Notes: generated from the letters alone by a model not told the origin. Shown: positions 16,881-25,875, counted from the first letter of the stretch. The stretch is 33,488 bases of DNA from Coriobacteriia bacterium (GCA_009781115.1 WQYT01000014.1:1-33488), one strand, 5' to 3'. Translations and numbers: made by a program.

Positions 16881-18077
16881 ATGAGCCAGCGCGTGCGCAA
16901 AAAGATTGCCATCCTGGGCAGCACGGGCTCTATCGGGCGCCAGGCCCTTGAGGTGGTCGGCGCCCATCGTGACCGCCTGGAAGTTGTGCTGCTGTCCGCG
17001 CATAGCTCTGTGGAGCTCCTGCTGCAGCAGGCAGCAGCGACGCCGGCGCCGGTCGCGGTCCTGACGGGCGCAGAGCCTGCGGCAGTGCCTGCCCCGGCCG
17101 ACCTGCCGCGGGGTCTTCGGCTGTATCTGGGCGCAGAGGCGCTGACAGAGGCGATCGCGGCCAGCGGCGCGGACCTTGTGCTGAATGCGCTGGTGGGCGC
17201 GGCGGGCCTGCGGGCCACGCTGGCAACGCTTGCCGCGGGCGCCACGCTCGCGCTGGCTAACAAGGAGTCCCTGGTCATCGGCGGAGAGCTGCCGCAGATC
17301 GCAGAGGCGCTGGCGCCTCGCCCCTTTGGCGGCCCTGATGCGCGTATCATCCCGGTAGACTCGGAGCATTCGGCGATCTTTCAGTGTCTGCTGGGCGAGG
17401 ACGACGCGGCGCTTAAGCGCATCTGGCTGACGGCCTCAGGCGGGCCGTTTTTTGGTTGCAGCCGTGATGAGCTGGCGCGCAAAACGGCGGCTGACGCTCT
17501 GCGCCATCCCACCTGGACGATGGGCCCCAAAATCACGATAGACTCGGCCACGCTCATGAACAAGGGTCTTGAGATCATCGAGGCGCACCACCTGTTTGCC
17601 TGCCCCTACGACGCCATCACGCCGGTCATCCACCGCCAGTCGATCATACATTCGGCGGTTGCGCTGGCAGATGGCGCGGTCAAGGCGCAGCTCGGCACGC
17701 CGGACATGCGCGTGCCCATACAATTGGCCTTCAGCCTGCCCGAGCGCTGGCGCCCGGCGCCGCAGTCCCCGGCAGACCTCGACCTCTTTGCTGCGGCGGA
17801 CCTGAGCTTTGCCGCGCCTGATTTTGAGGCGTTTGGCTGTCTGGCGCTTGCCCAGGAGGCGGGACGCGCCGGCGGGAGCGCGCCTGTGGTGCTTAACGCC
17901 GCCAATGAGGTGGCAAACGAGGCCTTCTGCGCGGGCCGCTGCGGCTTTTTAGACATTGAGGCGCTGGTGCGCGACGCGCTTGACTGCTACCCGGCAGACC
18001 CCCTCGAATCTGTTGATTCTCTGGAGGAGATTGACGCCTCAGTGCGTCGCCACGTAGGCTTGAAACTGGCTCGCTAA
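16881..18077 (+). CDS. dxr: 1-deoxy-D-xylulose 5-phosphate reductoisomerase
   Basis: This 398-residue enzyme catalyses the second step of the MEP isoprenoid pathway, making MEP with NADPH and a divalent metal. The Rossmann nucleotide-binding motif GSTGSIG is near residue 13. The metal and substrate residues sit in LANKESLVIGG, PVDSEHSAIFQCL, SGGPFF, and PTWTMGPKITIDSATLMNKG. VIHRQSIIHSAV and the C-terminal helical domain are intact. I chose ATG 16881 because the family starts just before the Rossmann strand; the frame is open further upstream into cdsA, which is a shadow. Together with ispG downstream it brings two MEP-pathway steps into this operon, next to uppS that uses the product. Confidence 0.95.
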   Translation: MSQRVRKKIAILGSTGSIGRQALEVVGAHRDRLEVVLLSAHSSVELLLQQAAATPAPVAVLTGAEPAAVPAPADLPRGLRLYLGAEALTEAIAASGADLVLNALVGAAGLRATLATLAAGATLALANKESLVIGGELPQIAEALAPRPFGGPDARIIPVDSEHSAIFQCLLGEDDAALKRIWLTASGGPFFGCSRDELARKTAADALRHPTWTMGPKITIDSATLMNKGLEIIEAHHLFACPYDAITPVIHRQSIIHSAVALADGAVKAQLGTPDMRVPIQLAFSLPERWRPAPQSPADLDLFAAADLSFAAPDFEAFGCLALAQEAGRAGGSAPVVLNAANEVANEAFCAGRCGFLDIEALVRDALDCYPADPLESVDSLEEIDASVRRHVGLKLAR

Positions 18078-18127
18078 GCTTCCAGGCTTCTGCAAGCTTC
18101 TGTTATCTGGACCGCGAAAGGATTCGC

Positions 18128-19405
18128 ATGCCATCTGCGCTGCAAGCAATACTCTGGGGTGTGATTACCCTGTCAATCGTAGTGTTTCTCCATGAGGGGG
18201 GGCACTTTCTTGCCGCCCGGGCCTTTGGGCTGCGGGTTCATGAGTTCATGTTTGGCCTGCCTGGCCCCAAGCTCAGCTTTAAGCGGGGCGACACGCGCTA
18301 TGGCGTGACGGCCATCCCCTTTGGCGGCTACACCAAGATCGCCGGCATGGACGGTGACATCCATAACGAGCACCTGCAATCGGTCCTGACTTTTACCACA
18401 CGGGCGGCGCAGCCCTTGACGGCGGCCCAGGTTGCAGAGGCGTGTGAGCTGGATGAAGATGAGGCAGAGGTCGTGCTGGACACGCTGGTCGACTGGTTTG
18501 CGCTCGAATATGACACGGAGCGTAAGACCTGGAGCCCGGTGCTTGCGCCTGGGCTTGCTGATGAGCCGGAGGCGCTGTTTGCCAAGGCAAAGGAGCACAC
18601 CTATCTGGCGCTGCCGTTCTGGAAGCGTGCGGTGATTCTTCTGGCGGGCATCGTGGTCAACATCGTGTTCGCGGTGCTGGTGTTTACGGTCGTGCTTTCT
18701 GTCTGGGGCCAGTCAGCCGCGCTCAATAAGATCAATCCGGTTGCAGGCGGGCCCGCGCTGGCGGCGGGGCTGAAGTCGGGCGATCGCATCATACGTATCA
18801 ATGATAAGCAGATTGCTACCTTTGATGACATCACCGCTGCGGTCTCGCATCTGCATCCGGGCGACACGGTCAAAGTTTCGTACTTTTTAAGCGGTACTCC
18901 CCGGGACAATAAATCGGCGCCGTTTTCTGCCACCATCACTCTGGGCGTCAATCCAAACAATAAAGAGCTCGGCTATCTGGGTATCGAGGGGGTCCCTGAA
19001 TACCAGCGCCTCTCGCCGCCCCACGCGCTGGGACAGTCGTTTACCTATATCAAGCTGACCGTCCAGGGCATTCTTGGCTTTTTCACGCCGGGCAAGTTCA
19101 CGCAGTCGGTCAACAACTCCGCCTCGATCATCGGCATCTCGGTCATCGCAGCCGATGCCGCAAAGGCCGGGGGAGTGGATTACACCTGGCTGGTGGCAGC
19201 CATTTCGCTTTCGCTCGGGCTGATGAACCTCTTGCCCATCCCGCCGCTTGACGGAGGCAAAGTCATCATCGAAGGCGTCGAGAAAATTCGACGCAAGCCG
19301 CTTTCGCTTCAGGCAAACGCAACAGTTTCTGCGGTCGGCTTGCTGGTGTTGGTGACGTTTATGGTCTATGTGATGGGCCATGACATCTTCCGGCTGGTAA
19401 AGTAG
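18128..19405 (+). CDS. rseP: Site-2 intramembrane metalloprotease (RseP/RIP family) with an inserted winged-helix-like segment
   Basis: This 425-residue M50 protease has the zinc motif H22-E-G-G-H26 inside its first membrane helix. A second catalytic region near the C-terminus reads MNLLPIPPLDGGKV. Membrane segments lie at about 10-30, 170-192 and 395-420. A PDZ domain spans about 205-285 (AAGLKSGDRIIRINDKQI). Such proteases cut membrane anti-sigma factors or similar substrates. Between GGYTKIAGMDGD and the second membrane helix, where typical members have about 20-30 residues, there are roughly 85. Residues 97-138 (from LTAAQVAEACELDEDEAEVV to TWSPV) read like a small winged-helix module. 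AAAGG precedes the ATG. The location after dxr is typical for this family. Confidence 0.93.
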   Translation: MPSALQAILWGVITLSIVVFLHEGGHFLAARAFGLRVHEFMFGLPGPKLSFKRGDTRYGVTAIPFGGYTKIAGMDGDIHNEHLQSVLTFTTRAAQPLTAAQVAEACELDEDEAEVVLDTLVDWFALEYDTERKTWSPVLAPGLADEPEALFAKAKEHTYLALPFWKRAVILLAGIVVNIVFAVLVFTVVLSVWGQSAALNKINPVAGGPALAAGLKSGDRIIRINDKQIATFDDITAAVSHLHPGDTVKVSYFLSGTPRDNKSAPFSATITLGVNPNNKELGYLGIEGVPEYQRLSPPHALGQSFTYIKLTVQGILGFFTPGKFTQSVNNSASIIGISVIAADAAKAGGVDYTWLVAAISLSLGLMNLLPIPPLDGGKVIIEGVEKIRRKPLSLQANATVSAVGLLVLVTFMVYVMGHDIFRLVK

Positions 19406-19417
19406 GAGAGGGGAGCG

Positions 19418-20500
19418 GTGGCGATGGCAGTGGCAGCGGCGGCAGTGGCGGCGCGCAGGCAGAGCCGCACGGTGCAGGTGGGGGACGTGACGATTGGCGG
19501 GGCCGCGCCGGTGGCTGTCCAGTCAATGCTTTCGACCGATACCCGTGACGCGACGGCCTCAGGCGAGCAGTTGCGGCGCCTGGCAGACGCGGGCTGCGAA
19601 CTGGTGCGTGTAGCGGTGCCGCACGCCGAGGCGCTCGATGGCTTTGAGGCCATCGTGGCCGCATCACCCGTGCCGATCATCGCAGACATCCACTTTGACT
19701 ACAAGCTGGCCTTAGGAGCGCTTAAGCGCGGCGCGGCAAAGCTGCGCATCAACCCGGGCAACATGGCGCGCATGGCCGACGTCGATGCGGTCATCGACGC
19801 CGCCGGGCAGCGCGGCGTCCCGATACGGATCGGCGTCAACGCGGGATCGCTCGCGCGCGCCTACGCGCAGCGTGAGGACATGATCCTGCCGGAGAAACTT
19901 GCCGCAAGCGCGCTTTCCTATGCTGAGCACTTTGAGGCGCGCGGCTTTACCGACATCGTCCTCAGCGTGAAGGCCTCCTCAGTGCCGGTGACCGTGGCTG
20001 CGTACCGTGAGCTGGCCGCGCGCTGCGATTATCCGCTGCACATTGGCGTGACGGAGGCGGGCACCTATGAGCGCGGCACGGTCAAGAGCGCCGTCGGCCT
20101 GGGAATCCTGCTCTCTGAAGGCATCGGCGACACCATGCGCGTGTCGCTGACGGCAGATCCGGTCGAGGAGGTTGGCGTTGCCTGGCGCATCTTAGAAGCG
20201 CTTGATCTGCGCCGCCACGGCGCTGAGCTCATCAGTTGCCCCACCTGTGGCCGCTGCGCAATCGACCTTTTGAGCATCGCCACCGAAGTCGAGGAGCGCC
20301 TGCGTAAGCTTGACAGCGACGTGAAGGTTGCCGTCATGGGCTGCGTGGTCAACGGCCCCGGCGAGGCGCGCGAGGCAGACTTTGGCATCGCCGGAGGCCG
20401 CGGTATGGGCATGCTCTTTGCCAAAGGCGAGCCCCTGCGCAAAGTCCCCGAAGACCAGCTGGTAGACGCCCTCTTCGAGGAGATAGAAAACTCCCACTAG
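19418..20500 (+). CDS. ispG: 4-hydroxy-3-methylbut-2-enyl diphosphate synthase (IspG/GcpE)
   Basis: This 360-residue iron-sulfur enzyme carries out the penultimate MEP-pathway step, turning MEcPP into HMBPP. The TIM-barrel half shows VQSMLSTDTRDATASGEQL and ADIHFDYKLALGAL. The 4Fe-4S ligands appear as CPTCGRC (near residue 270) and a third cysteine in VMGCVVNGPGEA, followed by the conserved Glu region. The start is GTG 19418 or ATG 19424; both are served by AGGAGAGGGGAG. The first ~14 residues (MAMAVAAAAVAARR) are Ala/Val-rich and unlike family N-termini, which begin near SRTVQVGDV. It starts 12 bases after the rseP stop and ends the pyrH-to-ispG run. Confidence 0.95.
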   Translation: MAMAVAAAAVAARRQSRTVQVGDVTIGGAAPVAVQSMLSTDTRDATASGEQLRRLADAGCELVRVAVPHAEALDGFEAIVAASPVPIIADIHFDYKLALGALKRGAAKLRINPGNMARMADVDAVIDAAGQRGVPIRIGVNAGSLARAYAQREDMILPEKLAASALSYAEHFEARGFTDIVLSVKASSVPVTVAAYRELAARCDYPLHIGVTEAGTYERGTVKSAVGLGILLSEGIGDTMRVSLTADPVEEVGVAWRILEALDLRRHGAELISCPTCGRCAIDLLSIATEVEERLRKLDSDVKVAVMGCVVNGPGEAREADFGIAGGRGMGMLFAKGEPLRKVPEDQLVDALFEEIENSH

Positions 20501-20650
20501 GATTTTGCGTGTGTCCTGGTGCTGATTGCTTGCCCTGTGGGCTTGCACGATAAAGTGTTTTCACACTGACCGCGCGAAAAGGCAAGGGTCCGAGTTTAGT
20601 CACCTGGTGGGAACGCTTGCACTCCGCCCCAGCCTCTTTGCTCTCAATAA
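20501..20650 (+). other. Gap after ispG, first part
   Basis: This is the start of a 556-base gap. I see no ORF of substance and no strong terminator. AGTGT-TTTC-ACACT near 20560 is only a 5-bp hairpin. The remainder of the gap (20651-21056) is taken up by two repeats and the toxin-antitoxin operator. Confidence 0.3.
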
Positions 20651-20758
20651 ACTACCCCGCAGCAGAGACTGCGGGGTATCAACTCAGGCAAACCTGGATT
20701 CTGCGACTACGCGCAGAATGACAATCAACGCAGCAGAGCTGCGGAGTATTAGACCCCA
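20651..20758 (-). repeat. Dispersed ~107-bp repeat, copy B
   Basis: The reverse complement matches 8941-9047 closely (see copy A). One end is a perfect hairpin, TACCCCGCAG (20653-20662) with CTGCGGGGTA (20669-20678). The two copies lie 11.7 kb apart in opposite orientations. Confidence 0.75.
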
Positions 20759-20796
20759 CGAAGAATAAAGCGCTTTGCAAGCCACGGAATACCTCT

Positions 20797-20982
20797 CGTG
20801 CCAGCTTTTCGCGACTTTTTGCATCTAAAACGGACTTGTGTACGATATTTGCTTGATTTTAGTGCTCAACGAACATGAAAGTCCGACAAATGTGCTGGTT
20901 TTCAATGAAATCAGCTCAAAATAGCTGTAAATCGCGTACACAAGTCCGTTTTAGATGCAAAATTCGCTGAAATCGTGGCACG
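20797..20982. repeat. ~186-bp foldback with a 28-bp perfect inverted repeat
   Basis: The 28 bases at 20817-20844 are exactly complementary to 20935-20962 and enclose a 90-base AT-rich loop. Weaker complementarity extends outward to CGTGCC (20797-20802) and GGCACG (20977-20982). The arrangement resembles a miniature inverted-repeat element, but no target duplication is evident. It lies just upstream of the toxin-antitoxin operon. Confidence 0.8.
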
Positions 20983-21010
20983 GAGTTGAAGTTCTCTGTC
21001 ATCTCCTTAA

Positions 21011-21042
21011 GTTGTGCGATAATATATAAGTAATCGCACAAC
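21011..21042 (+). promoter_or_regulatory. Palindromic operator over the -10 region of the toxin-antitoxin operon
   Basis: Perfect 10-bp arms GTTGTGCGAT (21011-21020) and ATCGCACAAC (21033-21042) flank the AT-rich core AATATATAAGTA, which contains -10-like hexamers. It ends 14 bases before the antitoxin ATG, with AAGGAG in between. Phd/YefM antitoxins usually repress their own promoter, so this is the likely binding site. Confidence 0.65.
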
Positions 21043-21056
21043 GTAAGGAGTACGAA

Positions 21057-21287
21057 ATGGTCGTTACGGCAACTGAATTCAAACAGAATCTGGGGACCTA
21101 TCTGGAGCTTTCCAGCGAAGAAGAGATTGTTATCACAAAAAATGGTCGTCCGCAGAGCTTTCTCATCGGACGGAAACAACGGGGGGACGGCCTGATAAGT
21201 GAACTGCGTGGAGCGCTCGCAGGTTATGAACCTACTCAGGAAGAGCTTGACGCAGATCCTCGTTTAGCTCATATCTGGCTTCGGTAG
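21057..21287 (+). CDS. Phd/YefM-type antitoxin
   Basis: The 76-residue protein has the Phd/YefM N-terminal DNA-binding fold: VTATEFKQNLGTYLELS, then EEIVITKNGRPQSFLIG. A short C-terminal tail (LRGALAGYEPTQEELDAD) should wrap the toxin. AAGGAG is ideally spaced before ATG 21057. The gene is followed 17 bases later by a PIN-domain toxin. Its role would be to neutralise the toxin and repress the operon at the palindrome 21011-21042. Pairing of a Phd-type antitoxin with a PIN toxin is common. The protein is shorter than many Phd family members but complete. Confidence 0.85.
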   Translation: MVVTATEFKQNLGTYLELSSEEEIVITKNGRPQSFLIGRKQRGDGLISELRGALAGYEPTQEELDADPRLAHIWLR

Positions 21288-21304
21288 GAAGTATTTGGCG
21301 CAAA

Positions 21305-21727
21305 ATGACGCTTCGTGTTTTGTTGGATACTAACGTTATCCTTGACTATATATTTAAGCGAAAACCTTTTTTTGATGATGCGGATCAGGTAATTCGCATG
21401 ACCGTCGACTACGAAAGCAACCCGGCGATGTCGGCTTCGTCAGTTACCGATGTGTTTTACCTCATAAATCGGATGACCCATTCGCGTGATATGTCCCGAA
21501 AATTACTTGATAAACTGCTCTTTCTGGTAAAGGTTGTTGACACCACCGCTGATGACATCTACTGTGCGCTGGGTTCAGACATGGAAGATTATGAGGACGC
21601 GGTAGTGGCTCAGGTCGCTCTGAGTGGGGATTTCGACTACATCGTCACACGTAATACGCGCGATTTTCTCTATAGTCCTGTTCCGGCCATTACTCCAAAA
21701 GACCTGCTTAAAAAGTTTCATGAATAA
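21305..21727 (+). CDS. PIN-domain ribonuclease toxin (VapC-like)
   Basis: The 140-residue PIN domain has its acidic metal-binding residues visible. D8 is in LRVLLDTNVILDYI, there is an acidic cluster at 92-98 (DMEDYED), and D111 is in DFDYIVTRNTRDF. PIN toxins cleave RNA, often tRNA or rRNA, using Mg2+ or Mn2+. Segment SASSVTDVFYLINR matches the second conserved block. The toxin follows its antitoxin by 17 bases with AGGAAG about 12 bases upstream, so it is likely less efficiently translated. The pair sits between repeat-rich DNA and proS. RNA target is unknown. Confidence 0.85.
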   Translation: MTLRVLLDTNVILDYIFKRKPFFDDADQVIRMTVDYESNPAMSASSVTDVFYLINRMTHSRDMSRKLLDKLLFLVKVVDTTADDIYCALGSDMEDYEDAVVAQVALSGDFDYIVTRNTRDFLYSPVPAITPKDLLKKFHE

Positions 21728-21854
21728 GAATGAGCACGCGGCAAGTAGGGCTGAAGCATAAGACATCTTAACTGGTGCAATTTCCGCCCTGCCCTCAAGT
21801 CCGGTATTATCAGTAGGGTATAACGTTTGTGGAAAAGACAGGAGCTTAAAACAT

Positions 21855-23114
<1,260 letters not shown>

Positions 23115-23130
23115 GGCGTCAGGGTATGGC

Positions 23131-23216
23131 CTTATGCCTAAGATGAGCTATGATACCCGCCGGAGAGCTGCAACTTATGTCTAAGATGAGCTGTGATACC
23201 CGCCGGAGAGCCGCAA
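23131..23216. repeat. 43-bp tandem duplication after proS
   Basis: Unit 1 (23131-23173) and unit 2 (23174-23216), both starting CTTATG, differ at three positions. A partial third unit starts at 23217. There is no coding potential. The shared motif TGATACCCGCCGGAGAG is the longest identical core. Confidence 0.7.
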
Positions 23217-23240
23217 CTCATGCGTAGTGCGCGCCGACCC

Positions 23241-23300
23241 AGTGCGGAGCGCCCGGAAAACGAGCCAGTGGTCTCGTTTTCAGCGGAGCAGAGCGCTAGC
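23241..23300. repeat. REP-like hairpin element, second copy
   Basis: Arms GAAAACGAG (23256-23264) and CTCGTTTTC (23273-23281) form a perfect 9-bp stem around CCAGTGGT. The flanks (GGAGCGCCCG before, AGCGGAGCAG after) match the hairpin at 3871-3915. Paired changes in the stem (AAG/CTT there, GAG/CTC here) keep it base-paired. Confidence 0.65.
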
Positions 23301-23342
23301 CCCGCGCCGTCCATTCGGACCGGCAAGGGATAGAGGTTTCCC

Positions 23343-24401
23343 ATGAACGTACTAGAGGTAGCAGGCAGAGCTTCGGGCGGCATGGGCGCACACGTGCGGC
23401 TCCTCTGTCAGCTCTTGGCTGACGCGGACATCAAGGTCACGCTCGCGCAGCCACCAGACAACACTTCGACGGGGCGCGCAGACATCCGCGAGGTCCCGCT
23501 CGCAATCTCAAGCCGCCCGTCAGCCGGCGACCAGAAGACTATCGCGCGTCTCAAGGGACTCGCCTCCGGTTTTGACGCCATTCATGCGCATGGCCTGCGC
23601 GCGGGCGCTCTGTCGGCGCTGGCGCTCCGCAAAATACCGCGCGCAGAGCGTCCGCGACTCATCGTGACGCTGCACAACCAGATCAGCGGAACAGGCGCAA
23701 CACGCCTGATCGGGAACTACCTCCTGAACACCCTCTGCAAGAATGCCGACGTGGTGCTGGGCGTAAGTCCCGACCTGGTCGAGGCGGCGCGCGCCCGCGG
23801 CGCCCGCCACGTTGAGCTGGCGCTGATCGCGGCCGAGCCAGCGCCAACGACGGGCAAGGACCGTGACGCGATCCGCCGAGACCTGCGCATCGACACGGCA
23901 CTCTGCTTTGTCACAATCGCCCGCCTTGCTCCCCAAAAAGGCCTCGACCTGCTCATCAAGGCTGCCCAACAGATGCAGTTCACGGATTATACCTGGCTCA
24001 TTGCGGGCGACGGCCCGCTGCGCGCGGAACTTGAAGCCGCCGCGCAGGGTACGCCGGTCAGATTCCTGGGACACTGCCAGGAGGTCGGCGAATTGCTTCA
24101 GGCAGCTGATGTGGTGGTGTCCACCTCGATCTGGGAGGGCCAGCCGGTGGCGCTGCAGGAAGCCCTGCGCGCAGGGCGCCCAATCATCGCCACCGATGTC
24201 GGCGGCACTGCCGCCGTGACTGGGAGGCAAGCCGCAATTCTTACCACGCCCACCCCAGAAGCGCTGGCCGGCGCCCTGGACCAACTCAGCTGCGACGCTG
24301 CCCTGCGCACCACACTCCATGTGGCCGCCCTCAAACGCGCCCAGGAACTCCCCACCCCCGAGCAGATGCTCGCGCAGGTTCTCAGAGCATTACGGGGATA
24401 A
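23343..24401 (+). CDS. GT4-family glycosyltransferase
   Basis: This 352-residue GT-B-fold retaining glycosyltransferase has an N-terminal acceptor domain that opens with MNVLEVAGRASGGMGAHVRL. IHAHGLRAGALSAL and VTLHN follow. The nucleotide-sugar domain has ARLAPQKGLDLLIKA and IAGDGPLRAELE, and the family motif STSIWEGQPVALQEALRAGR then PIIATDVGG. Donor and acceptor are unknown; wall glycopolymer or glycolipid synthesis is a reasonable inference. It stands alone between proS and nusA, at the place where other genomes often have rimP. The ribosome binding site is weak (TAGAGG). Two repeats separate it from proS, so it may have its own promoter. Confidence 0.85.
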   Translation: MNVLEVAGRASGGMGAHVRLLCQLLADADIKVTLAQPPDNTSTGRADIREVPLAISSRPSAGDQKTIARLKGLASGFDAIHAHGLRAGALSALALRKIPRAERPRLIVTLHNQISGTGATRLIGNYLLNTLCKNADVVLGVSPDLVEAARARGARHVELALIAAEPAPTTGKDRDAIRRDLRIDTALCFVTIARLAPQKGLDLLIKAAQQMQFTDYTWLIAGDGPLRAELEAAAQGTPVRFLGHCQEVGELLQAADVVVSTSIWEGQPVALQEALRAGRPIIATDVGGTAAVTGRQAAILTTPTPEALAGALDQLSCDAALRTTLHVAALKRAQELPTPEQMLAQVLRALRG

Positions 24402-24535
24402 AATACGCAAGCCCTCAAGCAGTAGCTACGTGGCGCCAACTTTATTTTTGACTGGGCTCTGTGCTCTTGGCTTATTCGGTCTTGAGCGGAGGAGGGGGCG
24501 GGTGCGCGAAGAGCGTCAGAGGGCCTTGTGAGTCA

Positions 24536-24559
24536 GAGGCGGCGCTTTGGCGTCGCCTC
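24536..24559 (+). terminator. Stem-loop after the glycosyltransferase gene
   Basis: GAGGCGGCGC (24536-24545) pairs with GCGTCGCCTC (24550-24559), with one G-U pair and a 4-base loop. It lies about 135 bases after the stop, with no T-run. Confidence 0.4.
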
Positions 24560-24611
24560 CAGGCACGCCCGCGGGCTGTTTGTGGCGAGGTGGCGGCATG
24601 CGGCGGACTTA

Positions 24612-24620
24612 TGTTACACT
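24612..24620 (+). promoter_or_regulatory. Candidate extended -10 promoter for the nusA operon
   Basis: TGTTACACT fits the extended -10 pattern TGnTAnnnT. The -35 region at the right distance (TGGCGG, 24591-24596) is poor. Transcription from here would start near 24627 and run through the terminator at 24653-24678 before nusA. Confidence 0.35.
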
Positions 24621-24652
24621 ATTGATGCACTAACCAAATGATTTTTCAGCGG

Positions 24653-24678
24653 AAAGTGGGCCCCGGCCCGCTTTTTTT
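24653..24678 (+). terminator. Intrinsic terminator just upstream of nusA, candidate attenuator
   Basis: The stem AAAGTGGGC/GCCCGCTTT (one G-U pair) has loop CCCG and is followed directly by a T-run (T72-T78 of the 24600s). It is a textbook Rho-independent terminator. AAGGAG (24685-24690) and the nusA ATG (24699) follow within 21 bases. No promoter fits in between, so nusA expression from upstream must involve read-through. Confidence 0.8.
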
Positions 24679-24698
24679 ACACTTAAGGAGAGTGAACG

Positions 24699-25868
24699 AT
24701 GGCAGAGAGCAATCTGATGCAAGCGCTCCGCGACATCGCGGTCGAGCGCGGAATCGACGAAGTCGAGCTCCTGACGCGTCTTGAAGAGCATTTGGCGCCC
24801 GTCTATGAGCGGGTGCTGCGCCTGGCCTATGACGCGCGTGTCATGATCGATCGCGAAACGGGCGCTATCTATGTCTTCGAGCTGGTGCCGACCAATGAGG
24901 ACACGGCCGAGACCGATGAAGAGCTTGAGTTTGAAGAGGTCGATGTGACGCCGCAGGAGGTGTCGCGCATTGCGGCCCATCAGGCCAAGTCGATCATCAA
25001 CTCGATGGTGCGCGAGGCCCGGCGCGAGAAAGTCTTCAAGGAGTACAAGGGCCGCACAGGCGAGATGATCACCGGCCTGGTCCAGCAGACCAATCGTAAG
25101 TTCACGATCATGAAGCTTGATAACGACGTCGAGGCGGAGCTGCCCCGTCGTGAGCAGCCTGATAACGAGCACTATCACTTCAACGAGCGCATCAAATGCA
25201 TCATCGCGGAGGTGCGCGAGACTGACAAGGCGCACGAGTCGGGCATTACTTTGTCACGCAAGCATCCGCAGCTCATCAAGCGCCTCTTTGAGGTCGAGGT
25301 CCCGGAAGTCTATGACGGGATCGTGGAGTTTAAGAGCATCGCGCGCGAAGCCGGCGTGCGATCAAAGGTTGCGGTCTCCAGTCGCGAGCCGGGGCTTGAC
25401 CCGGTGGGCGCCTGCGTGGGGCCGGGCGGCTCGCGCGTGCGCAATGTAGTCACTGACCTGCGCGGCGAGCGTATTGACATCATCCCCTGGAATGATGATC
25501 CGGCAACCTATGTGGCCAACGCGCTTTCTCCGGCCAAGGTCGAGCGGGTCATCATCGACCAGACGACCCACACCGCCAACGTCATCGTGGCCGACAGTCA
25601 GCTCTCGCTGGCGATTGGCAAGGAGGGCCAGAACGCCCGCCTCGCCGCGCAGCTGACCGGCTGGCGCATCGACGTGAAGAACATGGCCATGGCGACCGAC
25701 CAGGGCCTGATCTCGCTTTTGCCCCAGATCGAAGACGCGGAGGAAGCCGGCGAGCGCATTTGCTCGGCTGTGACCGCCGACGGCGCGCGCTGTCGCAATC
25801 ACGCGCGACCGGGCTCGCTGTACTGCGGCGTTCATGAGAAGATGGCCGCAAAGGAAAAGCGGGGGTAA
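24699..25868 (+). CDS. nusA: Transcription termination/antitermination factor NusA with a zinc-finger-like C-terminal tail
   Basis: This 389-residue NusA binds RNA polymerase and nascent RNA. The N-terminal polymerase-binding domain spans about 1-125. The S1 domain follows ([16 protein letters not shown]). Two KH domains come next: [15 protein letters not shown], and [20 protein letters not shown] ending near residue 330. Residues 354-389 are unexpected: C355, C365, C376 and H379 in the order C-x9-C-x10-C-x2-H ([18 protein letters not shown] then LYCGVHEK). This resembles the DUF5763-type small zinc-binding motif. AAGGAG precedes the ATG, and an intrinsic terminator sits in the leader. The gene heads the nusA-ylxR-infB-rbfA-nrnA-truB/ribF run. 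rimP, its usual partner, is absent. Confidence 0.95.
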   Translation: MAESNLMQALRDIAVERGIDEVELLTRLEEHLAPVYERVLRLAYDARVMIDRETGAIYVFELVPTNEDTAETDEELEFEEVDVTPQEVSRIAAHQAKSIINSMVREARREKVFKEYKGRTGEMITGLVQQTNRKFTIMKLDNDVEAELPRREQPDNEHYHFNERIKCIIAEVRETDKAHESGITLSRKHPQLIKRLFEVEVPEVYDGIVEFKSIAREAGVRSKVAVSSREPGLDPVGACVGPGGSRVRNVVTDLRGERIDIIPWNDDPATYVANALSPAKVERVIIDQTTHTANVIVADSQLSLAIGKEGQNARLAAQLTGWRIDVKNMAMATDQGLISLLPQIEDAEEAGERICSAVTADGARCRNHARPGSLYCGVHEKMAAKEKRG

Positions 25869-25875
25869 GCGTTTG

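Noticed and set aside
20653-20678. CCCCGCAG hairpin as the ispG terminator
   Set aside because: It lies 150 bases after the stop, has no T-run, and belongs to the dispersed ~107-bp repeat.
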